Shown one piece after another: positions 24,963-33,986 of a DNA stretch of 64,000 bases. The stretch is from the NCBI GenBank assembly GCA_035911135.1, contig JAMHWD010000018.1:124001-188000 (forward strand), given 5' to 3'. The number at the start of each line of letters is the position of its first letter. The stretch's first letter is position 1. The notes under the pieces were generated by a model, which was not told the DNA's origin, searched no databases, and worked only from the letters and a program-made list of their open reading frames with translations. Made by a program: the position numbers and the translations under genes. The DNA comes from JAMHWD01 sp035911135. GTDB lineage: Bacteria > Pseudomonadota > Alphaproteobacteria > Micavibrionales > Micavibrionaceae.

Positions 24963-25436
24963 ATGACCAGTCCGGAAGAAAAAATCATCTTGAATGCCAA
25001 CCCCAAAAAGGCATTGGAAGGCGTGCATAACATTATCGACCGCCTGCATGTTGTCTATACAGCCGAGACACATGCGCTGGAAAATTCCGATGCACGGGCC
25101 TTCATGGCCCTGCAGGAAGAAAAAATCAGCGCCGCCCGCGATTATCAAGACGCCATCGAGCAACTGGTATCGCGCAAGGACGAATTTGTTGCGGCCGACC
25201 CGGCGCTGAAAACTTCGCTCACGGAAAAGCAGCAATTATTTTCGGAACTGAGCCGCCGCAATCTGGCAGCGCTGGAGCGCATGCAAAAGAGCATGACGCG
25301 TTTTGGCGATACGCTGCGTAATGCCGTAAAAGACATCGCCATCCGTCAGCGCAGCAGCAGCTATACCAGTCTCGGGACCATGGCCGCAGAAGAAGCCAAA
25401 CGCATTTCATCGGGAAGCATCAGCCAGACCGCCTAA
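24963..25436 (+). CDS. FlgN-like helical export chaperone, copy 2
   Basis: 157 residues, predicted all helix (IIDRLHVVYTAETHALENSD, ALQEEKISAARDYQDAIEQL), ending in a Ser-rich tail. It aligns without large gaps to copy 1 around E-x-x-x-L-x-x-x-D...LQ-EEK. No signal peptide or membrane segment. An AAAGGAG ribosome site precedes the ATG. The role of a second chaperone-like protein is unknown; flgK and flgL, the usual clients of FlgN, are not in the window. Confidence 0.7.
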   Translation: MTSPEEKIILNANPKKALEGVHNIIDRLHVVYTAETHALENSDARAFMALQEEKISAARDYQDAIEQLVSRKDEFVAADPALKTSLTEKQQLFSELSRRNLAALERMQKSMTRFGDTLRNAVKDIAIRQRSSSYTSLGTMAAEEAKRISSGSISQTA

Positions 25437-25458
25437 TAAAAAAGAAAGCAGGAATAAC

Positions 25459-27054
25459 ATGGGCACATCAACGTTATTTTTTACGCAAACCATTACCGCC
25501 CCCCAGCCCGCAACAGCCGGCGGGAAATCCGGCATAGCAACCAATACACAGAATTTGCAAAACCTCGATTTCTTCGAGGTCATTTTGCAAAATGCCTTAA
25601 GCGCCATTGAAAACAAAAAGGCAGGAACCGCCCTGCCGCAAACAACACCCGATCTTGCCGATGCGGCCGCCGATGGCGAGACAATCCTTTCCGCCAATCA
25701 GGACATTCTGGAAGCGCTGGCGGTGATTGATCCCGGCGCGACATTAAGCGCCGAGGATATTGAATCCCTGGCGGCTTCGCTGGAAGGATCGTTGATCGTG
25801 ACCAGCGCCGAGGACATCGAGACCGATGCCAGCGCCCAGATTTCCACCATGAACGCCCTGATGATCGTCACGCGCATCCAGCCCGACAATGCCGGACAAG
25901 GCAAGCTGATGAAAATTCTCAAGGCCATTGAAACCCTGGCGGATGGCCAGCCATCCCTGATGATCGCCACCAATATGACGCCGGAGCAACTGGCAGTGGC
26001 AAAAGACAAGATCATGGCCATGATCAATGCGGCCGAAACAGACAAAAATATTATCTTGCCGGAAGGCACATTGGAAACAGGTGATGATGATATCACTGAA
26101 GGTCTGGATAACATCATGATCGGCTTGATTGCCATTGTCACACCCCCGCCCAAGGACACAACCATCGCGCCGGGCGGCTTTATTATTACAGCCCCGGCGA
26201 CGAAGGAAAATACGCCTGCGGCCCTGACAGCCTTTTCACAAACACAAGCCAGCCTTGACCCGCTGGAGACGAGCGCACCACTGCCCGCCAACAGCAATGA
26301 TTTCGCCGCGCCCGATCAGGATTTTGACATGTTGCTTTCCGATTTCATGGACAGCAGCAACGAGGCACAAAGCCTTATCAAGGAAGCCGCCGAGCAAACG
26401 ATCAAGGCGCAAATGAACGGCGAAGGCGAAAAACCTGCCGCCAAGGCAAGCCATAATTTCAGCACACTGCAAGGCTGGCCGTTTTCGGCAACGGGTTCTA
26501 TTTTCACAGCCGCCGATTATGCCGCATCCGGTTATGATGAATACGGCATGGCCCCCGGACAGATGCAATCCATCACACAAGGATCTCTGACCTCGCTGGT
26601 GACGCAGGCGCAAAGCGCATCCCAGCCGCACCCCGCAACGCAAGTGGTTGCCGCAACCATCCAGAAATCTGCAGCCAATGGCGAGACCAAGGATCTGACG
26701 CTGCAGCTCGACCCGCCAGAGCTGGGCCGCGTGGAAATAAAAATGAGCTTTGGCAAGGACAAGGCCATCAAGGCAGTTCTGACTGTTGAGAAGCAGGAAA
26801 CATTCCTGATGCTGCAACGAGATTCAGGCGCGCTGGAGCGCAGCCTGCAAGATGCGGGGCTCGATCTTTCGGAAGGCGTTTCCTTTGAGCTGGCCGATGA
26901 CGCACATGATTTTAGCCAGAATGGCCGCCATGATGAGAGCCATAGCGGACAAAAAGGAACACAGTCCGATGAAACTGGCACGATAATTGAATCTACCATG
27001 ACATGGGCCGTCAACCCGGACACAGGGCACATGCATTATGTGATCTGGGCATAG
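25459..27054 (+). CDS. fliK: Flagellar hook-length control protein FliK
   Basis: FliK is a secreted ruler that triggers the FlhB specificity switch. 531 residues: a long, low-complexity, Ala/Thr/Asp-rich N-terminal part and a conserved Flg_hook C-terminal domain (about 395-480) with DLTLQLDPPELGRVEIKM, and LQRDSGALERSLQDAGLDL. It lies directly before flgD and the hook genes, the expected position. A second FliK-like gene lies at 51307-53394. Confidence 0.9.
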   Translation: MGTSTLFFTQTITAPQPATAGGKSGIATNTQNLQNLDFFEVILQNALSAIENKKAGTALPQTTPDLADAAADGETILSANQDILEALAVIDPGATLSAEDIESLAASLEGSLIVTSAEDIETDASAQISTMNALMIVTRIQPDNAGQGKLMKILKAIETLADGQPSLMIATNMTPEQLAVAKDKIMAMINAAETDKNIILPEGTLETGDDDITEGLDNIMIGLIAIVTPPPKDTTIAPGGFIITAPATKENTPAALTAFSQTQASLDPLETSAPLPANSNDFAAPDQDFDMLLSDFMDSSNEAQSLIKEAAEQTIKAQMNGEGEKPAAKASHNFSTLQGWPFSATGSIFTAADYAASGYDEYGMAPGQMQSITQGSLTSLVTQAQSASQPHPATQVVAATIQKSAANGETKDLTLQLDPPELGRVEIKMSFGKDKAIKAVLTVEKQETFLMLQRDSGALERSLQDAGLDLSEGVSFELADDAHDFSQNGRHDESHSGQKGTQSDETGTIIESTMTWAVNPDTGHMHYVIWA

Positions 27055-27079
27055 GCGGCAAGAGCAAGGACATAGAACA

Positions 27080-27808
27080 ATGGTATCCGACGTAACATTC
27101 CAGACGGCCTTAAACCAGCAGCAGAACACAAGCGCGTCATCGACGCAGCTGGCGACAGATTTTTCCCAGTTCCTGACCTTGCTGACGGTTCAGCTCCAGC
27201 ATCAGGACCCGCTCTCGCCCATGGATACGACAGAATTTACCAATCAGCTGGTTGCCTTTACCGGCGTTGAACAGCAGATCAACACCAACCAGAAGCTGGA
27301 CAGCCTTGTCTCGCTGAATCTTGGCAATACATTCAGCTCGGCACTGAACTATGTCGGCAAGGATATCAGCTATATCTCTTCCGAGTTTACCTATGACGGC
27401 ACAAACCCCAGCAAGATCACCTATGCCCTGAACGATAACGCCTTTGAATCCAAGATCCGCATTTATGACGAGGAAGGCGATGTTGTATATGAGGCCGACG
27501 CCCAGACCAGCGCCGGGTACAGCCATGAATTTGTCTGGGATGGAAAAAACAAATACGGCTATCCGGTTGAGGCCGGCACGTATGAGGTCAAGATTGACGC
27601 GCTTACATATGAAGGCGATGCCGTGGGATCCTCGGTGGTTGTGCAGGGCAATGTCCGCGGCGTGGAAACACAGAATGGCTCGATTTATCTTCTGGTTGGC
27701 GAGCGCGCCGTTTCAGTCGGCAATGTTCTGAATGTCAGCCAGCCTGCAACAACAACGACAACAACAACGACCGATAGCGGTGATGACGACACCGCCACCG
27801 GCACGTAA
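27080..27808 (+). CDS. flgD: Hook cap protein FlgD
   Basis: FlgD caps the growing hook. 242 residues. The N-terminal motif is DFSQFLTLLTVQLQHQDPLS, then FTNQLVAFTGVEQQINTN. The central tudor/Ig-like part contains VWDGKNKYGYPVEAGTYEVK. The C-terminus ends in an unusual run of seven threonines followed by an Asp-rich tail, encoded by an ACA/ACG repeat that could vary in length. Between fliK and the hook genes, as usual. Confidence 0.95.
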   Translation: MVSDVTFQTALNQQQNTSASSTQLATDFSQFLTLLTVQLQHQDPLSPMDTTEFTNQLVAFTGVEQQINTNQKLDSLVSLNLGNTFSSALNYVGKDISYISSEFTYDGTNPSKITYALNDNAFESKIRIYDEEGDVVYEADAQTSAGYSHEFVWDGKNKYGYPVEAGTYEVKIDALTYEGDAVGSSVVVQGNVRGVETQNGSIYLLVGERAVSVGNVLNVSQPATTTTTTTTDSGDDDTATGT

Positions 27809-27835
27809 GAGGCCTGAGAAAGGGAGCGCCTTAGG

Positions 27836-29695
27836 ATGAGTCTTTTCAACTCACTCAACACCAGCACCAGCGGCGTGATCGCAGCCTCCCGCGCGACCAA
27901 TGTCACATCGCAAAACGTGGCCAACATGACCACGATTGGATACAAAAGATCCGATACATCTTTTCAGGACATCGTTGCCAACAGCCTGTTTTCGACAAAG
28001 ACATTTAATTCCGGCGCGGTTGGCACGACAAAATTGCTGCGCGCCACGCAACAAGGACAAGTGCAACAAACCGCTTATGGGACGGATGCCGCAATTGTAG
28101 GCAACGGATTTTTCGTGGTGCGCGACAGCCTGGATGCCGGCGATGAATTTGTATTCACGCGCAACGGACAGTTCGACAATTTCACAGTGCGCGCCAGCGA
28201 AGACACCGGAGCGCTGACCACGGAAAATAGTGGCGAGGCCACCTACTTGCGAAACTCGGCAGGATTTTTCCTGTATGGCTGGTCTATCGATCAGGACGGC
28301 AATGTCGCCAGCAGCACAGATCTGAACGGTCTTGTGCCCATCGAGATCAGCATGTTCCAGACGCAGGTTCTGCCCACGACGAATGTCGATCTTTCGATCA
28401 ATCTGGATGCATCGGAAGAAGATTACTCGCCCTATCTTTTTGTGCCGGCGCAGACCTTGCCTGTATCCGCGCAAGACGCACATTTCTCGCGCAGCGTAAA
28501 CATCTATGACACGCTGGGCGGCGAACGTCAGGTCACTTTTGAGTTCCGCAAGATTACCGGCCCGATGGCACAAATCACATCCAATGCCGGGCAATCGTTG
28601 AGCCTTAGCGATGTGCTGGTCGATAACCCCACCGGCCCAACCTCCGGCATTACAGCCGGCGACACATTCACCATCGCCAATGGTGCAGAAACATTGACCG
28701 TTACATTCGTCAATGGCACGGCCGATACATCCGCCCCCGCTTATGAAGCCAATACGCTGGCGGATCTTCGCAGCATCATCAACAATTTCACCGATACAGG
28801 CGGCCAGGCACAATTCGAAGCGCGCATCACCGATAGCGGCGAATTGCTGATCCAGTCTGCGCTGGCTTCGGAAAGCCTCGACATCAGCGCCAGCAGCGCC
28901 AGCGTTCTGGGCAACACCGGATTTAACATCATCCCCGATCCGGTCGATGCCGATTACACCTATGATCCTTTATTCGATATCAATGGCACATCCACAGCCT
29001 ATCCGGGGCAGGATCTCTTTCCCGCCTTCGACGAAAGCGACACCCCCAACACGCAAGGCTGGTGGGAAGTCACTGTCCTGATCCCTGACCCTTCAGCGCC
29101 CAGCGGCACAGCAAGATCCATTATCCGTCAGGGCCTGATTAACTTTAATGGCGATGGCACCATGAACGCCGTGGAAGATGCCAATGGCAATATGGTCATC
29201 GACATGTCCACAACGCCCATAGATTTCGATCTAGCGACAACGGGCGAGGAATTGCCGTTTAATGTCGATATCTCGCGCTTCAGTCAGTTTTCCAGCGGCT
29301 ACAACGTCATTCAAGCCGAACAGAACGGCGCAGGCCTTGGCCTGCAGACCGGCGTTGTTATCAACGATAACGGAATTGTCTCGGCAGAATTTTCCAATGG
29401 CATGATCGTGAATATCTACCAGATACCGCTGGCCATGTTTAACAACGCCAACGGCCTCATTGAGCGAAGCGGCACAGTATTTGCACAGAGTGCAGATGCC
29501 GGCGAAGTGCGTCTGGAAATACCAGGTGAAAACGGCGCAGGCGACATATACGGACAGGCTGTTGAGAGCTCCAACGTGGATATCTCGAACGAGTTCAGCA
29601 ACCTGATCGTCCACCAGCGGGCCTTTGGCCTTAATTCGCGGGTGATCAGTACGGTAGATGAAATGACGCAAGTATTATCACGGTTGAAACAATAA
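27836..29695 (+). CDS. flgE: Flagellar hook protein FlgE, copy 1
   Basis: 619 residues. The N-terminal rod/hook motif NVTSQNVANMTTIGYKRSD lies at about residues 23-41. The FlgE core contains NGFFVVRDSL, the RQGLINFNGDGTMNAV strand and ISRFSQFSSGYNVIQAEQNG. The C-terminal coil is ESSNVDISNEFSNLIVHQRA. Long internal insertions (roughly residues 240-390) enlarge the variable surface domains. Followed 42 bp later by a second, clearly paralogous hook gene. Confidence 0.93.
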   Translation: MSLFNSLNTSTSGVIAASRATNVTSQNVANMTTIGYKRSDTSFQDIVANSLFSTKTFNSGAVGTTKLLRATQQGQVQQTAYGTDAAIVGNGFFVVRDSLDAGDEFVFTRNGQFDNFTVRASEDTGALTTENSGEATYLRNSAGFFLYGWSIDQDGNVASSTDLNGLVPIEISMFQTQVLPTTNVDLSINLDASEEDYSPYLFVPAQTLPVSAQDAHFSRSVNIYDTLGGERQVTFEFRKITGPMAQITSNAGQSLSLSDVLVDNPTGPTSGITAGDTFTIANGAETLTVTFVNGTADTSAPAYEANTLADLRSIINNFTDTGGQAQFEARITDSGELLIQSALASESLDISASSASVLGNTGFNIIPDPVDADYTYDPLFDINGTSTAYPGQDLFPAFDESDTPNTQGWWEVTVLIPDPSAPSGTARSIIRQGLINFNGDGTMNAVEDANGNMVIDMSTTPIDFDLATTGEELPFNVDISRFSQFSSGYNVIQAEQNGAGLGLQTGVVINDNGIVSAEFSNGMIVNIYQIPLAMFNNANGLIERSGTVFAQSADAGEVRLEIPGENGAGDIYGQAVESSNVDISNEFSNLIVHQRAFGLNSRVISTVDEMTQVLSRLKQ

Positions 29696-29736
29696 CAAGG
29701 AAACACACAGAAGTTTTAAGGTAAGGAGACACGAGT

Positions 29737-31476
29737 ATGGGACTTTTCGGATCATTATTTACAGGGGTGTCGGCACTTTTTGCCCAGTCGCAAAATACCG
29801 CCATCATCTCGAACAACATCGCCAATATCAGCACGACAGGCTTTAAGCGATCAGAAGCATCGTTCCAGTCCCTCGTGACAACGGAAAGCCGATCCTCGCG
29901 TTACTCACCGGGTACGGTTTCGGTAAACCGCCTCCAGCGCGTTGACCAGCAGGGTTCATTGCAGCAGACAGCCTCCTCGACTGATGCCTCGATTTCCGGT
30001 AACGGTTTCTTCCCGGTCAAGCGCTCGACACAGTTCGGACAGGAATTCCTCTACACCCGCGCCGGACAATTCTCGGAAGACGCGCAAGGCCTCTTGAGAA
30101 ACGCTTCAGGCTTCGTGCTTTACGCCTGGCCGATCGATGCCAACGGCAACCTGCCTGCCAACCAGGGGGACCTTACCTCGCTGGTTCCGGCAGACGTGGC
30201 CTTCCTCGGCGGCCTGACACGCCCGACAACATCTGCAGAGCTGGCCATCAATCTTGATGCCGACGAAGTCGATGTGAACTATACGGATGCCCTGACGGCG
30301 CCGGTGAACTTCTCCCGCGGCCTGACCGTTTATGATGCACTGGGCGCTGCCCAGACGATCACAATGGAATTCACGAAAGTTTACGGCCCGCATGGTACGG
30401 CTTTCGGATCCATCGGCAGCCTGAGCACGACATCGGAACTGATTGACGATCTGGGCGCCACTGATGGCGAGCAATTCTCGATCTCGGTCGATGGCAACCC
30501 CGGCCCGGCCACAGACACAATTACACTGGAAGTCTGGGATGGCGTGGGCGTAGCCCCGGCCGGCGCAGTACAGACCGTGCAGGATGTGATCAACGAGATC
30601 AACACCAACCTGACCGGCGCGACGGCCTATCTGGGCAATAACGGTGAGCTGGTTATTATCCGCGACGACTTTGAAGGCGGCGGCGAAGATATCGTTCTGG
30701 CCAACGTGGTAGGCACGGCACTGGGCAATCTGGGATTAACAGCCGGAACCTATGACGCGACCGACCTGAACAACGCCACCTATAGCAACGGTGCGCCGAC
30801 AGATACCCCGCCTTACAGCTCGGAGAATTTCCCGGCGATCCAAAACCGCCCCGGCGATACCGAGTATAACCAGCGCGGCTGGTGGCAGCTGAACATTCTG
30901 CACCCGGATGGCAGCTCGATGAGCCGCGGTATGATCAACTTCAACGGCGATGGTACGATCAACGCCTCGCCCGATACAAACGGCAATATTGATATCGAGT
31001 TGAACAATATTTCCTGGGGCAACGGTTCCGAACCGCAAAGCTTTGCGATCGACATCGAACGCTTCAGCCAGTTCTCCGGTAACTATGACGTGATCTTCTC
31101 CGACCAGAACGGCGCGGAGCTGGGATTACGCACAGGCGTGGAAATCAACCGCGAAGGCGAGGTTATTGCCCGCTTCTCGAACGGCGCATCGGCCACTCTA
31201 TATAAAGTGCCGCTGATTACCTTTGCCAATGCCAACGGCCTGAACGAGGTCTCTGGTACGGCTTACTCCGAGAACGATGAATCGGGCGAGGAAAACCTCC
31301 GCGAGGCCGGAACCGGTGGCGCAGGCTTCGTCGAGCCTTCAACGCTGGAATCCTCCAACGTGGATCTGGCCGATGAATTCGCCCGATTGATTATCTCCCA
31401 GCGCGCATTCGGCGCGGGAACGCGGGTTATCACCACGGTTGACCAGATGACGGAAGACCTGCTGAGACTGCGTTAA
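29737..31476 (+). CDS. flgE: Flagellar hook protein FlgE, copy 2
   Basis: 579 residues, paralogous to the preceding gene throughout: NTAIISNNIANISTTGFKRS near the N-terminus, GNGFFPVKRS, SRGMINFNGDGTINAS, IERFSQFSGNYDVIFSDQNG and the C-terminal ESSNVDLADEFARLIISQRA. The inserts in the middle differ in sequence and length from copy 1. Either gene could encode the main hook subunit; the other could form a hook segment or junction. Ribosome site TAAGGAG upstream. It is the last gene of the flgI operon as far as can be seen. Confidence 0.93.
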   Translation: MGLFGSLFTGVSALFAQSQNTAIISNNIANISTTGFKRSEASFQSLVTTESRSSRYSPGTVSVNRLQRVDQQGSLQQTASSTDASISGNGFFPVKRSTQFGQEFLYTRAGQFSEDAQGLLRNASGFVLYAWPIDANGNLPANQGDLTSLVPADVAFLGGLTRPTTSAELAINLDADEVDVNYTDALTAPVNFSRGLTVYDALGAAQTITMEFTKVYGPHGTAFGSIGSLSTTSELIDDLGATDGEQFSISVDGNPGPATDTITLEVWDGVGVAPAGAVQTVQDVINEINTNLTGATAYLGNNGELVIIRDDFEGGGEDIVLANVVGTALGNLGLTAGTYDATDLNNATYSNGAPTDTPPYSSENFPAIQNRPGDTEYNQRGWWQLNILHPDGSSMSRGMINFNGDGTINASPDTNGNIDIELNNISWGNGSEPQSFAIDIERFSQFSGNYDVIFSDQNGAELGLRTGVEINREGEVIARFSNGASATLYKVPLITFANANGLNEVSGTAYSENDESGEENLREAGTGGAGFVEPSTLESSNVDLADEFARLIISQRAFGAGTRVITTVDQMTEDLLRLR

Positions 31477-31860
31477 GAGATTTTTGAGTAACTGGAATTT
31501 GCCTGAACTATTTTTTCAATCCGGTCAGGCGCAAGGCGTGAAGTTTATAAAATATAAATGAGCGCCGCAGCAACGCAGCCGGGAGGAAAAAGAGAAAGGC
31601 ATACGACTTGGGTATAAGGTCTTGGGCGATGGCTACCCCCCATCATTCCCTAACCCCCAAAGCCTTGTACCCGGCTTTACCGCCTCCGGCTCCGTAACTT
31701 CCAGGATGGAGACCTCGGGCCAGAGGCGGTAAAAAGCCCCCAAAAAGCGGGGGCAGGGTCGGCGCGAGGAGGCCTGCGGCAGAATGCCGCACACCCACCC
31801 CACGTTGATGACTGCTTTCTTGAGCCACCCACCCCCGCTTTTTCTTTTTAATGTGCTCGC
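31477..31860. other. Structured GC-rich intergenic segment before the flagellin gene
   Basis: About 384 bp with no supported gene. It contains an 11-bp perfect inverted repeat (TTTACCGCCTC at 31676-31686 with GAGGCGGTAAA at 31723-31733), a terminator-like hairpin on the minus strand (31731-31754) and a 7-bp hairpin TGCGGCA-GAA-TGCCGCA (31775-31791). Two minus-strand reading frames cross it but lack coding character. A structured RNA or another mobile repeat is possible; neither is recognised. Confidence 0.5.
31731..31754 (-). terminator. Terminator-like hairpin, minus strand
   Basis: Minus strand reads GCCCCC GCTTTTT GGGGGC then TTTTT. No annotated minus-strand gene ends here, so it may belong to an unrecognised small transcript. 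Confidence 0.45.
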
Positions 31861-31946
31861 CGTCATTGCACGGCCTCGTCCGTGCAATCCATTTCAACAT
31901 ACAACGAACTGATTCATGGATTGCCCGCATAAAGCGGGCAATGACG
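31861..31946. repeat. Double-hairpin interspersed repeat, copy A
   Basis: 86-bp element bounded by CGTCATTGCACGG and GCGGGCAATGACG. The left hairpin is ATTGCACGG/CCGTGCAAT; the right hairpin is ATTGCCCGC/GCGGGCAAT with loop ATAAA. The outer ends GTCATTGC/GCAATGAC are also inverted repeats. A similar copy (B) in the same orientation lies at 33987-34071. Resembles short REP/MITE-like palindromic elements of alphaproteobacteria. Confidence 0.85.
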
Positions 31947-31970
31947 TTTCAAACCACCAAAAGTTACGAC

Positions 31971-31995
31971 AAAACAATACCTAATGCATTGTTTT
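31971..31995. promoter_or_regulatory. Inverted repeat upstream of the flagellin gene
   Basis: AAAACAAT and ATTGTTTT separated by 9 bp, in AT-rich DNA about 140 bp before the flagellin ATG. A possible operator or transcript structure; no known regulator motif assigned. Confidence 0.4.
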
Positions 31996-32132
31996 AATTG
32001 GTATATTTTTGTTCCCTAAAATAATTTTTTTATTAACGCTTCATTCATATTTATGATATATTCTGATTATTGTGGCTTGAAGTATTCAGGCTCATGCAGG
32101 AAGCATAACAACCCTAGGAAAGGAAAAAAATT

Positions 32133-33812
32133 ATGTCCTCCGATATCGTACTTACCAGTGCGTTACGCACAAACCTTCTCTCCCTCCAGAACACGCAGCG
32201 ACTGATCGACTCCACGCAGGAAAAACTTGCGACTGGTCTTAAGGTCAATTCTGCTCTGGACAATCCGCAGAACTTCTTCTCCGCACAAGCCCTGAACAAC
32301 CGCGCCAGCGACCTTGGCCGTTTGCTCGATGGTATCAGCCAGTCGATCCGCACGATCGAGGAAGCCGATAACGGGGTTACAGCGCTGACAAGCTTGATCG
32401 AACAAGCACAGTCCATCGTGACATCGGCTCGTGACCAGTTGGCAGCTTCTGCCGGCGAAGCACGTCTGGTGGGTAACGTTGACCTGTCCGATGAAGCGAC
32501 ACTGACTGGTCTTGGTGGTATCGCAACCGGCGACCAGTTCACCATCACCACAACTGACGATGAAGGTCTGCAAGTTAACCAGACAATCACCATCAACACA
32601 GGTGATTCCGTTTACGCTCTGGCTGCTGAAATCACTGATGCCTTTGCTGATAACGAAGATGGCGAGATTGTTGCCACCGTTACGGACGAAGGGTATCTGG
32701 CGATTGCCAGCAAGGATGGCAGAAGCTTCAAGATCTCCGACACCACCGGCGGTACAGCCGTTTCCCAGGCAGGTTTCGATGCCCTGGGTATTGGCGATTA
32801 CTTTGCTGACGAAGTTCGTGATGGCGCCTCTATCGGCGTTGGCGCGACTATCGTTGCGGGTAACACAATCGGCTCGATCTCCCTGTTTGAAAACACAGGC
32901 GATACAGTTGATGCTGGTGATCTGATCGGCGGTACTGGCTACACAGATGCTGATGGTAACACAGTATTGAACGTTGCAGCTGGTGCTACTTTCGGCATTA
33001 CGATCAACCTCTCTGATGGTACAACAGCAACAACAACGGCCGTTTCAGGTGCCTCGACCTTCCAGGATCTGGTGGATAGCGTTAACCTCGACACGAACAC
33101 CAACACGTATCTGGGTGCAAACTTCGACAGCGCAACAGGACAGCTGAGCTTTACATCTCTCAGCGATAACGTTGACTCTATCGAAATCACCTACACAGCT
33201 GGTGCAGCTGCTGAAGTATTCGATATCGGCCTTGGCGACCCAAGCGGCGCTCTGGACCCGATTGCGGCTACTGGCGGCGCGACAGCCAACGATTTCGTGT
33301 TCCGTTTCAACAACTCGACACAGGCTCTTGACCAGCTCGCGGCTGACTACAACAACATCCGCGACCAGATCGACAGCATTGTGAAAGACGCTCAATATCG
33401 CGGGGTTAACCTGTTGAGCGGTGATGACCTGACGACCTTCTTCAACGAGGACAATACAAGCACCTTGACAACAGTAGGCGCCAACTTCACAGCCAACGGC
33501 CTTGGTCTGAACGAAGCTTCCTTCCGAAGCTCCGCCTCGATCGAGTCAACAAGCGTTGAAGCCAGAAATGCTCTGAATGACGTTCGTTCCTTCGGTTCGA
33601 CACTGGCCAACAACCTGTCGATCATTCAGACACGCCGCGAGTTCACGGAATCCACGATCAATACGCTGGAATCCGGTGCGGACGACCTGACAGTTGCAGA
33701 CTCCAACGAGGAAGGTGCAAACCTGCTCGCCCTGCAGACACGTCAGGCTCTGGGTACGACAGCCCTGTCGCTGGCTTCCCAGTCCGCTCAGTCGGTTCTC
33801 CGTCTGTTCTAA
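32133..33812 (+). CDS. fliC: Flagellin
   Basis: 559 residues, the filament subunit. The conserved D0/D1 ends are present: LRTNLLSLQNTQRLIDSTQE with LATGLKVNSALDNPQNFFSA at the N-terminus, and RREFTESTINTLESGADDL with LALQTRQALGTTALSLASQS at the C-terminus. The long middle (about 120-400) is Thr/Gly/Asp-rich surface sequence, making this a large flagellin. Codon use favours GGT, GCT and CGT more than the neighbours, consistent with high expression. Stand-alone gene, flanked by two copies of an 85-bp repeat and ended by two tandem terminators. FlbT and FlaF, encoded about 2 kb downstream, are the expected translational regulators. Confidence 0.95.
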   Translation: MSSDIVLTSALRTNLLSLQNTQRLIDSTQEKLATGLKVNSALDNPQNFFSAQALNNRASDLGRLLDGISQSIRTIEEADNGVTALTSLIEQAQSIVTSARDQLAASAGEARLVGNVDLSDEATLTGLGGIATGDQFTITTTDDEGLQVNQTITINTGDSVYALAAEITDAFADNEDGEIVATVTDEGYLAIASKDGRSFKISDTTGGTAVSQAGFDALGIGDYFADEVRDGASIGVGATIVAGNTIGSISLFENTGDTVDAGDLIGGTGYTDADGNTVLNVAAGATFGITINLSDGTTATTTAVSGASTFQDLVDSVNLDTNTNTYLGANFDSATGQLSFTSLSDNVDSIEITYTAGAAAEVFDIGLGDPSGALDPIAATGGATANDFVFRFNNSTQALDQLAADYNNIRDQIDSIVKDAQYRGVNLLSGDDLTTFFNEDNTSTLTTVGANFTANGLGLNEASFRSSASIESTSVEARNALNDVRSFGSTLANNLSIIQTRREFTESTINTLESGADDLTVADSNEEGANLLALQTRQALGTTALSLASQSAQSVLRLF

Positions 33813-33855
33813 TAAATTCTTCGGGAAGGCGGCGCCCCAAACGCCCCTTCTCTAC

Positions 33856-33887
33856 AAAAACCCCCGGAAGGATTCCGGGGGTTTTTT
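33856..33887 (+). terminator. Intrinsic terminator of flagellin, first
   Basis: AAAAACCCCCGGAA-GGA-TTCCGGGGGTTTTTT: a 14-bp stem with a 3-nt loop and T-tract, 44 bp after the flagellin stop. Very strong; the A-tract makes it bidirectional. Confidence 0.88.
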
Positions 33888-33931
33888 ACTTGTCCAGATT
33901 CATAACCTGCCTAAAGTTGGTTATCCCACCC

Positions 33932-33953
33932 CCGGAAAGATTCCGGTTTTTTT
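33932..33953 (+). terminator. Second, shorter terminator after flagellin
   Basis: CCGGAA-AGA-TTCCGG followed by seven T, similar in sequence to the first terminator 75 bp upstream, apparently a partial duplicate. Confidence 0.65.
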
Positions 33954-33986
33954 ATATTCAGGGCGCTTAGTGGTTTAAAAACACGT

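Noticed and set aside
31633..31930. Two overlapping minus-strand frames of 84 and 95 codons before flagellin
   Set aside because: Both begin inside repeat copy A and cross terminator-like hairpins; composition is Gly/Pro/Arg-rich without recognised motifs. Treated as structured intergenic DNA instead.
32073..32088. Possible sigma-54 promoter of flagellin (TGGCTTGAAGTATTCA), 45 bp before the ATG
   Set aside because: The -24 TGGC is present but the -12 GC is TC and several other consensus bases differ. Position is right, sequence too weak to call.
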